Below, piece by piece: positions 58,550 through 64,000 of a DNA stretch of 64,000 nt. The stretch covers positions 1 to 64,000 of the forward strand of contig NZ_FOJJ01000005.1 of assembly GCF_900111775.1 (NCBI RefSeq). Reading direction: 5' to 3'. Below the pieces are notes generated by a model, which saw only the letters and a program-made list of their open reading frames with translations, did not search any database and was not told the origin of the DNA. The stretch is from Desulfuromonas acetexigens (GTDB lineage: Bacteria; Desulfobacterota; Desulfuromonadia; Desulfuromonadales; Trichloromonadaceae). The translations under genes were made by a program, and so were the position numbers. The stretch's first letter is position 1. Every line of letters starts with the position of its first letter.

Positions 58550-58579
58550 ACTATAGTTGAAGCCCGGTTTTTCTGTCAA
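58550..58579 (-). promoter_or_regulatory. Sigma-70 promoter of the ffh cluster
   Basis: On the minus strand TTGACA (58574-58579) and TATAGT (58550-58555) are 18 bases apart, about 44 bases upstream of the ffh ATG. Confidence 0.82.
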
Positions 58580-58608
58580 GGAAAAACTCTGGGCGCTGCG
58601 AGGGCTTT

Positions 58609-58866
58609 TTACGGGGATTGTCGGTGAAAAGCGCCGTCCTGGAAGAGGTAGAGTTCTTCGGGAAGCAACTGCTCTCGCTCCAGCACCGCCTCCACCTCCT
58701 GGCGGGACAGGACGGAATAGCGAATGGCCAGACCGCAATCGGAGCTGAGCCGGCGTGGGACGGGAATCAGCAGAATGTCGACGCGGGCCTGCTTCAGCAC
58801 CTTCTCGGCCTTCATGACCCGATGAATAGAATGAAAGATGGCCACCAGATCATCGTTACGAACCAT
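58609..58866 (-). CDS. DUF3343 protein (putative Se/S carrier-like)
   Basis: An 85-aa protein, MVRNDDLVAIFHSIHRVMKA, with IPVPRRLSSDCGLAIRY. This matches DUF3343, described as a putative selenium/sulfur carrier, with the SSDCG cysteine as the likely carrier residue. The start at 58866 is after GGGAGG; the longer frame to 59025 has no site. It is upstream of ffh with a promoter between, so it is probably a separate transcript. The selD/yedF block is 50 kb away, so any link is only functional. Confidence 0.75.
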   Translation of the reverse strand: MVRNDDLVAIFHSIHRVMKAEKVLKQARVDILLIPVPRRLSSDCGLAIRYSVLSRQEVEAVLEREQLLPEELYLFQDGAFHRQSP

Positions 58867-59143
58867 GCCCGCAAAACCTCCCGTACCTAAGAGATAGAAA
58901 ATCGGCAGATCATGCCACGAGCCAACAAGGGATGCAACAGCGGGAAACGCCACTTCTCGCACGCACTCCACTTCAGCGTAAAGGCAAGTCACGAACGTGC
59001 ATTCGCGCACATAGAAAGGGACCAAAAGCCCCTTGTTTCACACCCCTGCCTGTGATAACTTTCGCAATACTGAAAAGCCAAGCAAGATAAACCGCGACCA
59101 CGGGCACGACGCCCGCAAGACCAACCCCATTGGAGGAAAAACC

Positions 59144-59914
59144 GTGAAAAAACACCTTTTCTACCTGTCCATCGGAGCCCTGGCCCTGACCTTGGCAGCC
59201 GGCTGCAAAAACGAAGCCCCGAAAAGCGCCGAGGCGCCCCAGGCCCAGGCCGAGACGCCGGCCCCTCCGGCCTCACAGGCCAAAACCGGCACCGTCGTGG
59301 AAACCATGAATGCCGCCGGTTATACCTACGTTCAGGTCGATACCGGCAGCGAGAAGATCTGGGCGGCGGCTCCCGAGTTTCAGGTCAAGGTTGGCGACAG
59401 CGTCGCCGTTCCGGAAGGCATGCCGATGCCCAACTATCACAGCAAGACCCTGAATCGCGATTTCGACATGGTCTACTTCGTCCCGGCCGTCATGGTCGGC
59501 GGCGCTGAAGGGATGGCTGCCGTTGCCGCCCCCGCGACCGGAGAAATGCCCAGCGGGCATCCGCCGATCAGCGCGACCAAGGCCGAGGATGTTGACCTGA
59601 GCGGCCTTGCCAAGGCCGAAGGCGGCAAGAGTATCGAAGAGATCTACACCGGCAAAGCCGAACTCGCCGGCAAGGAAGTCACCGTGCGCGGCAAAGTGGT
59701 CAAGTTCAGCCCGGACATCATGGGCAAAAACTGGATTCACCTGCAGGACGGCACCGGCGGCGAGGGGACGAACGACCTGACCATCACCACCAACGTCACC
59801 GCGAATGTCGGCGACACCGTTTTGGTCAGCGGCGTTCTCACCGCCGACAAGGACTTCGGCCACGGCTACCAGTATGACCTGATCATCGAGGATGGCAAGG
59901 TTACCGTCGAGTAA
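59144..59914 (+). CDS. NrfJ-like OB-fold lipoprotein
   Basis: A 256-aa lipoprotein with a lipobox LAAGC near residue 22. A low-complexity Ala/Pro linker (about 25-48) leads to an NrfJ-like segment (GTVVETMNAAGYTYVQVDTG, EFQVKVGDSVAVPEGM), then a second OB-fold-like domain (about 170-256, GKEVTVRGKVVKFSPDIMGK). NrfJ-type proteins are linked to nitrite reduction or haem maturation, though none of those genes is adjacent. The GTG start at 59144 has TTGGAGGAAAAACC upstream; an ATG-free upstream extension is rejected. A terminator follows. Confidence 0.75.
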   Translation: MKKHLFYLSIGALALTLAAGCKNEAPKSAEAPQAQAETPAPPASQAKTGTVVETMNAAGYTYVQVDTGSEKIWAAAPEFQVKVGDSVAVPEGMPMPNYHSKTLNRDFDMVYFVPAVMVGGAEGMAAVAAPATGEMPSGHPPISATKAEDVDLSGLAKAEGGKSIEEIYTGKAELAGKEVTVRGKVVKFSPDIMGKNWIHLQDGTGGEGTNDLTITTNVTANVGDTVLVSGVLTADKDFGHGYQYDLIIEDGKVTVE

Positions 59915-59933
59915 GCGGCCAACGGCTTCGTCG

Positions 59934-59967
59934 AAAAGCCCCTGGTCTTAAGCCAGGGGCTTTTTTT
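59934..59967 (+). terminator. Rho-independent terminator after the lipoprotein gene
   Basis: AAAAGCCCCTGG pairs with CCAGGGGCTTTT (59953-59964), followed by T run to 59967. Confidence 0.95.
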
Positions 59968-60015
59968 ATCCGCGCCCACCCCGCCTGTTACTCATCCGCC
60001 GAGGGGAGTTCCGCT

Positions 60016-61152
60016 ATGACCCGGCTGATCATCTTTCTGACGATTTTTCTCTCCATCTACGGCGCTATGCATCTGCTCGCCTACCTCGGCATGCGCCCCC
60101 TGCTTGTAAAACGGGAGCATATCCGCCGCCCGGTCCTCTTCTTCATGCTGCTGATGATCGCCGCGCCGATCCTGGTGCGCCTTCTCGAACGTCTCGACCT
60201 GGAAGGCTCGGCGCGGCTTCTGGCCATCGTCGGCTATTCGTGGATGGCTTTCATCTTCCTGACCTTTGCAGGATTCGTGGCGGTCTTCGCCTGGGATCTG
60301 CTGCTGCCCCTCCTGTCCCGCCGCCGCCCCGCCCTCGCCGACTGGAAGCTCCACGGTCCGCGCTGCGCCCTGCTGATCCCCTCCCTGGCCCTGCTCCTGA
60401 GCATCTACGGCGTCTTCGAAGCCCAAAACCTGACCGTCGAGACCCTGAGCATTCCCACCGACAAACTGCCCGCCGACGCGCAACCGCTGCGCATCGCCCA
60501 GATTTCCGACCTCCATCTCGGCCTTTTGCACCGCCACGGCAAACTCGAACAGGTGGTCCGCCGGATCGAGGCACTGAAACCCGACCTGCTGGTGGCGACC
60601 GGGGATATCGTCGATGCCCGTCTCGACCATCTCGACGGACTGGCCGCTATTTTTCAGAGATTGAACCCGCCCCTGGGAAAGTACGCCGTCACCGGCAACC
60701 ACGAGTATTACGCCGGTCTCGATCAGGCCCTGGATTTTCTTGAAAAAAGCGGTTTCACCCTGCTGCGCGACCGGGCGACGCGGGTCGGGCCGTTGATGCT
60801 GGTGGGGGTCGACGATCCGGCGGGGGGACATAGCGTCGACGAAGCCACCCTGGTCGATCCCGCCGATCGCTGCTATTTCACCCTGCTGCTCAAACACCGC
60901 CCCCTGGTCACTCCCGGCGAGGAAGTCTTCGATCTGCAACTCTCGGGGCATGCCCATCGCGGGCAGATCGTCCCCTTCAATTTCGTGACCGCTTTGGAAT
61001 ACCCCCTGCAAAACGGCCTCTACCGCCTGACCACCGGTGCGCTCCTCTATGCCAGCCGCGGCACCGGCACCTGGGGTCCGCCGATCCGGGTCTTTTCTCC
61101 GCCGGAAATCACCCTGATCGAACTGATTCCCCGCCGCACCCCGCAACCCTGA
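60016..61152 (+). CDS. Membrane-anchored metallophosphoesterase
   Basis: A 378-aa protein with about four membrane helices (about 1-140), followed by a calcineurin-like phosphoesterase domain (about 155-370). Metal-binding motifs are visible: ISDLHLG, ATGDIVD, GNHEYYAG, and GHAHRGQ. It resembles YaeI-type enzymes. The substrate is unknown. It is followed by a Nudix gene 22 bases away and may share a transcript. Confidence 0.88.
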   Translation: MTRLIIFLTIFLSIYGAMHLLAYLGMRPLLVKREHIRRPVLFFMLLMIAAPILVRLLERLDLEGSARLLAIVGYSWMAFIFLTFAGFVAVFAWDLLLPLLSRRRPALADWKLHGPRCALLIPSLALLLSIYGVFEAQNLTVETLSIPTDKLPADAQPLRIAQISDLHLGLLHRHGKLEQVVRRIEALKPDLLVATGDIVDARLDHLDGLAAIFQRLNPPLGKYAVTGNHEYYAGLDQALDFLEKSGFTLLRDRATRVGPLMLVGVDDPAGGHSVDEATLVDPADRCYFTLLLKHRPLVTPGEEVFDLQLSGHAHRGQIVPFNFVTALEYPLQNGLYRLTTGALLYASRGTGTWGPPIRVFSPPEITLIELIPRRTPQP

Positions 61153-61174
61153 CCCACGCCAGAGAAAACATCCA

Positions 61175-61813
61175 ATGTCTCAGCCTCTTCCATCCTCCTG
61201 GCCCGACCAACTGACGCGCTTTCGCCAGGCATTGAACCCCTATCCGCCGCAGTCGAAGGTGGAACCGGAGCGGGGGCATGCGGCGGTGGCCCTCATCCTC
61301 CGTGCCGGCGCCTGGGGCGCGGAAATCCTCTACATCGAACGGGCCGCCCATCCCCGTGATCCCTGGTCGGGGGATCTCGCTTTTCCCGGCGGCAGGATCG
61401 ATCCGACAGACGGCGGCATCCGCCAGGCGGCGGAACGGGAAACCCGCGAAGAAATCGCTCTGGACCTAAGCGGCGCCCACTACTTGGGCGCACTCGACGA
61501 CATCGTCGGCGCGCACCTGCCGGTCCGGGTTTCCTGCTGCGTCTACGGCCTGCCCGAGGGAGAAGCCCTGGCGCTGCGGCCCAATCATGAAGTCAGTCAC
61601 CACTTCTATATGCCACTGGCTCGGTTGCGCGCCCCCGGGCGCCACATCATGGCCCGGATCGACTGGAACGGAGGCCTGCGCGAAACTCCGGCGCTGGTCT
61701 TGCTTCCTTCCGGCCGTCCCCTCCTCTGGGGGATCACCTACCGCCTCACCAGCCAGTTCCTCGACCGGATCGGCCACCCCCTCCCCCCACTGACCGACCT
61801 TTCCGCCGGATAA
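61175..61813 (+). CDS. Nudix hydrolase, CoA pyrophosphatase-like
   Basis: A 212-aa Nudix protein. The Nudix box is GGRIDPTDGGIRQAAERETREEI with catalytic glutamates REEI. The preceding RAAHPRDPWSGDLAFPGG and overall length fit CoA/ADP-ribose pyrophosphatases (NudL type). No signal. A possible operon with the phosphoesterase upstream. Confidence 0.85.
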   Translation: MSQPLPSSWPDQLTRFRQALNPYPPQSKVEPERGHAAVALILRAGAWGAEILYIERAAHPRDPWSGDLAFPGGRIDPTDGGIRQAAERETREEIALDLSGAHYLGALDDIVGAHLPVRVSCCVYGLPEGEALALRPNHEVSHHFYMPLARLRAPGRHIMARIDWNGGLRETPALVLLPSGRPLLWGITYRLTSQFLDRIGHPLPPLTDLSAG

Positions 61814-61827
61814 ATTCTGAATCTGTT

Positions 61828-61908
61828 AGGAGTGAGGGGGCGAGAGTGAGGAGAAAAAATCAAAAGCCCGGTCCTGTTGGAGACTTAACGCCTATCCCCC
61901 TCACTCCT
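61828..61908. repeat. Inverted repeat carrying heptamer-like sequence
   Basis: AGGAGTGAGGGGG (61828-61840) is a perfect inverted copy of CCCCCTCACTCCT (61896-61908). The second arm runs on as CACCCCTCAC, close to the CACTCCT unit of the tract at 24166. The loop has no gene. Confidence 0.75.
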
Positions 61909-61925
61909 CACCCCTCACAAATTTT

Positions 61926-61964
61926 AAAAAAGAAAGGGCCGACCCGGCATTACCGGATCGGCCC
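61926..61964 (-). terminator. Rho-independent terminator of the histidine kinase gene
   Basis: GGGCCGACCCGG (61936-61947) pairs with CCGGATCGGCCC (about 61953-61964) with one mismatch. On the minus strand it ends in TTTCTTTTTT. Confidence 0.85.
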
Positions 61965-61989
61965 CGATCATCAGGGAGCTATAGGCGGC

Positions 61990-62958
61990 TCATTCCTCAT
62001 CCGCCTCGGCGGCCGCAGCGGCCTTCCCGGGTCGGGCCGCCTTGGCGCGCGGCAGGGTGAAATGAAAAACCGTCCCCTTCCCCTCATCGCTGCGCACCTT
62101 GAGCTTGCCGCCACCACGACGCACCAGTTCGTGGGCCAGCAACAGCCCCAGGCCGCTCCCCGCCTCACCGGAGGTTCCCGGTTTGGAAAGTCGCGTCCCC
62201 ATGTGGAAGAGGCTCTTGATCTCGCGCCGGGACATGCCGACGCCGCGGTCGGCGACACTCACCCGCACCTTGCCCGCCCGCCCCTTGGCCCCGACCTCGA
62301 TGGAACTTTCGGGATGGGAAAACTTGATCGCGTTGCTGAGCAGATTGCGCAGCACCGAATGCACCGCCGTCTCATCGACCGTCACCATCAATCCTTCCGG
62401 AACATTGTTGCTGATGACGATCTGCTTGCGGGTCGCGGAGAGGCCGACCTGCTCGATGACACCGTCGACCAGGGAGCGCAACTCTTGACGGCGGGAGGGA
62501 ACGTTGCCGCTCTCCAGCTGCACCTCGGCCCAGCAAAGGAGATTTTCCAGCAGATCGTGGGCCTTGTCCGCTGCCTCGAAAATCCCGGCGCTGAGGCTGC
62601 GCCGATCTTCCTCGGAAAGCTCGGTGAAATTCTTGCGCAAGAGTTCGGCGTTGCCGATCAGATTGGTGAAGGGGCTGCGCAGATCATGGGCGATCACGCC
62701 GAACAGCCGGGCCTTTTCCGTATCGGCCCGTTGCAGGCGTAGAGCCAGGGAAGCCGAAATGGACATGACCACGATAGCGAAAAGCACAACGATCGCCGTT
62801 TCAAACCAGCTTTCGAGATTGTTTACCGGTGTCGGCGGGGCTCCGAAGAGCTTGTTGGGCAGGTCGAAAACCTCGTCCAACCACAGAAAAAGGATGATGA
62901 GGGTGAAGCCGATCGCCTCGACCAGCAGAATTTTTTTCGGACAAGTGAGTTTTGCCAT
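61990..62958 (-). CDS. Membrane sensor histidine kinase
   Basis: A 322-aa kinase with two membrane helices (about 12-32 and 50-72) and a very short external loop, so it has little extracytoplasmic sensor. The HisKA motif is FGVIAHDLRSPFTNLIGNAE and the HATPase has NLLSNAIKFSHPESS, DRGVGM and SGLGLLLAHELV. An Ala/Lys-rich tail ends it. The start at 62958 has GGGGAGGCATGT; a longer in-frame start is rejected. It is divergent from the CheY-like gene, which could be its partner. Confidence 0.88.
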   Translation of the reverse strand: MAKLTCPKKILLVEAIGFTLIILFLWLDEVFDLPNKLFGAPPTPVNNLESWFETAIVVLFAIVVMSISASLALRLQRADTEKARLFGVIAHDLRSPFTNLIGNAELLRKNFTELSEEDRRSLSAGIFEAADKAHDLLENLLCWAEVQLESGNVPSRRQELRSLVDGVIEQVGLSATRKQIVISNNVPEGLMVTVDETAVHSVLRNLLSNAIKFSHPESSIEVGAKGRAGKVRVSVADRGVGMSRREIKSLFHMGTRLSKPGTSGEAGSGLGLLLAHELVRRGGGKLKVRSDEGKGTVFHFTLPRAKAARPGKAAAAAEADEE

Positions 62959-63123
62959 ACATGCCTCCCCGGCGGATACCTTCCCATGCCTCAGCGAAAG
63001 GGCCTCGGCCCGATGCCGATTAAACAAAACTGCCAGGCAAAAAGCAATCTTAAAGTCCTCCCACCGATGGCGCCCCCCTGCCCCTTGAAGATACACCCGG
63101 TCTGATGACACACCCCTGTCGGC

Positions 63124-63145
63124 TTTTTGGCGCGTGCGCCAAAAA
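63124..63145. other. Perfect palindrome TTTTTGGCGC-GT-GCGCCAAAAA
   Basis: Arms of 10 bases (63124-63133 and 63136-63145) with a 2-base centre. The tight centre suits a protein-binding site or a cruciform more than a normal terminator. Confidence 0.5.
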
Positions 63146-63261
63146 ATGTCGCCAAAACCCAGAAAACGGCGACCGTGCCGCGCCGATCTATCACAAGAGA
63201 TTTCGCCATTTCCCGGGCAGGCCGGGAGGTTAGAAGATGCGCGCCCGTCTTCTGGCACAAA

Positions 63262-63277
63262 TGGCAAGATATTTGCA
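63262..63277 (+). promoter_or_regulatory. Sigma-54 (-24/-12) promoter
   Basis: TGGCAAGATATTTGCA closely matches TGGCACG-N4-TTGCA; GG at 63263-63264 and GC at 63275-63276 are 10 bases apart. It lies 81 bases upstream of the CheY-like gene. Confidence 0.72.
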
Positions 63278-63357
63278 AAAAACGGAAAAGAGGCTTTTTC
63301 TTTTCACCAAGCACGTCCCTCGACCGGACATCTTGACTCATTTGGGAGCATGCAATC

Positions 63358-63729
63358 ATGGCCAAAATCCTCGTTGCCGACGACAGCGCTACGGAAGTGA
63401 CTTTTCTGCAGGAAATCCTCAAAGACACCAATCATGAGATCCTGATCGCAAACAATGGCCTCGAAGCGGAAAAGATCGCGCGTACGACCCCGGTCGACCT
63501 GATCATCCTCGATGTGGTCATGCCGGAAAAAAACGGCTTTCAGGTCTGCCGCGCACTGAAAAAGGATCCGAAATTTTCCCATATCCCGATCATTATCACC
63601 ACGTCCAAATCTGGCGAAAGCGACAAGTTCTGGGGAATGAAGCAGGGGGCCGACGAATATATCACCAAGCCCTTTGAGCCGGTTGACATTCTCCTGGCGG
63701 TCAAGAAACATCTAGGGGGGGCCAAGTGA
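63358..63729 (+). CDS. CheY-like response regulator (PilG/PilH type)
   Basis: A 123-aa receiver-only protein, MAKILVADDSATEVTFLQEI. The phospho-acceptor is in LIILDVVMPEKNG and the switch Lys in YITKPFEP. It resembles twitching or Pil-Chp receivers. A sigma-54-like promoter is upstream. The next gene starts with a GTG overlapping its stop (GTGA), so the two are coupled in an operon that continues past the window. Confidence 0.9.
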   Translation: MAKILVADDSATEVTFLQEILKDTNHEILIANNGLEAEKIARTTPVDLIILDVVMPEKNGFQVCRALKKDPKFSHIPIIITTSKSGESDKFWGMKQGADEYITKPFEPVDILLAVKKHLGGAK

Positions 63730-64000
63730 ATGCATTCGTAGCGGTGCTCAGCAAATACCTCGGCAGCAACGAAACAGGACAGCTGGTCGTGCAGTTCGCC
63801 GAGATCGAAAACCTCTGCAAAATCAGCATTGAACAGGGGCAGGCGGTCTATCTTTCCATCGGTAACATGATGCCGGAAGAAACTCTCGATTTCATCGCTG
63901 GCAAGACCCCGAGCAAGGCCAAATTCATTCCCGGCGTCACCGCCCGGAAGAAGCTGGCGGCTCCGATCAACGACAGGCTTCTGGCTTTAGCCGGCGGCCC
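63726..64000 (+). CDS. Partial unknown protein, truncated at the window edge
   Basis: A GTG start at 63726 overlaps the receiver stop and opens a frame of at least 91 codons to the window end, beginning V/M-N-A-F-V-A-V-L-S-K-Y-L and continuing GSNETGQLVVQFAEIENLCK. I do not recognise the domain; it may be a DUF4388-like signalling part. As part of a receiver operon it could belong to a chemosensory system, but the rest is outside the window. Confidence 0.7.
   Translation, partial: MNAFVAVLSKYLGSNETGQLVVQFAEIENLCKISIEQGQAVYLSIGNMMPEETLDFIAGKTPSKAKFIPGVTARKKLAAPINDRLLALAGG

Larger units (their letters stand above)
62959..63357. other. 399-base intergenic region between divergent kinase and CheY-like genes
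   Basis: It holds a long palindrome (63124-63145) and a sigma-54-like promoter (63262-63277) for the right-hand gene. No protein or RNA gene is supported. Confidence 0.5.

Noticed and set aside
56050-58560. An 836-codon open frame on the plus strand
   Set aside because: It lies antisense to rimM, rpsP and ffh, which all have clear family motifs; it is a shadow of GC-rich codon use.

Overview
The window looks like chromosome from a GC-rich deltaproteobacterium-type anaerobe of the Desulfuromonadales/Geobacterales group. The reasons are a selenocysteine-containing SelD, several single-haem c-type motifs, heavy c-di-GMP/two-component signalling, sigma-54-like (-24/-12) promoters, an NrfJ-like lipoprotein and a complete mDAP-type dcw cluster. 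The genus is an inference; no rRNA or tRNA gene is visible.

Layout. 1-162 is the 3' end of a group II intron. 0.3-8.3 kb holds a sigma-54-driven PEP-CTERM protein, an exported superoxide dismutase, rlmD, a small lipoprotein, and a selenium block (yedF, a 66-aa protein behind a sigma-54-like promoter, selB, and selD read through an in-frame UGA). 8.3-15.4 kb is signalling: a 1099-aa sensor kinase coupled to a REC-GGDEF protein, a sensorless chemoreceptor, and a haem-c (Tll0287/DUF3365-type) diguanylate cyclase. 15.5-17.6 kb is a perR-like/katA pair with candidate operators. 17.6-20 kb has a 48-aa single-haem peptide, small unknowns, a PilZ protein and a toxin-antitoxin-like DUF4160/DUF2442-HTH pair whose promoter contains a perfect palindrome. 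20.1-25.3 kb is a minus-strand set: MoxR-like AAA ATPase, VWA/DUF2201 protein, DUF6172-like protein, Cys-cluster protein and RecQ. An 11-copy heptanucleotide tract lies between the ATPase and VWA genes and supplies the likely VWA start codon. Tpx and a B12-binding radical SAM protein follow.

27.9-45.9 kb is a full dcw cluster on the minus strand (mraZ-rsmH-ftsL-ftsI-murE-murF-mraY-murD-ftsW-murG-murC-murB-ddl-ftsQ-ftsA-ftsZ) with a good sigma-70 promoter in front of mraZ. It makes lipid II and assembles the divisome; FtsZ ends in two copies of its C-terminal peptide motif. Beyond it are a CNNM/CorC protein, ligA, acylphosphatase, an orphan receiver, rsmI and nadE, then the ffh-rpsP-rimM-trmD-SPOUT-rplS and rnhB-yraN translation/secretion block. 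The right end has a DUF3343 Se/S-carrier-like gene, the NrfJ-like lipoprotein, a metallophosphoesterase, a Nudix hydrolase, a membrane histidine kinase, and a sigma-54-like promoter driving a CheY-like regulator and a gene cut by the window edge.

Most of the window is ordinary housekeeping. The parts most worth a second look are the heptamer tract at the VWA start, the palindrome-controlled DUF4160/DUF2442 pair, the 48-aa haem peptide, the haem-sensing cyclase, the UGA-containing selD, and the four scattered sigma-54-like promoters. No CRISPR array, prophage or transposase gene was seen.
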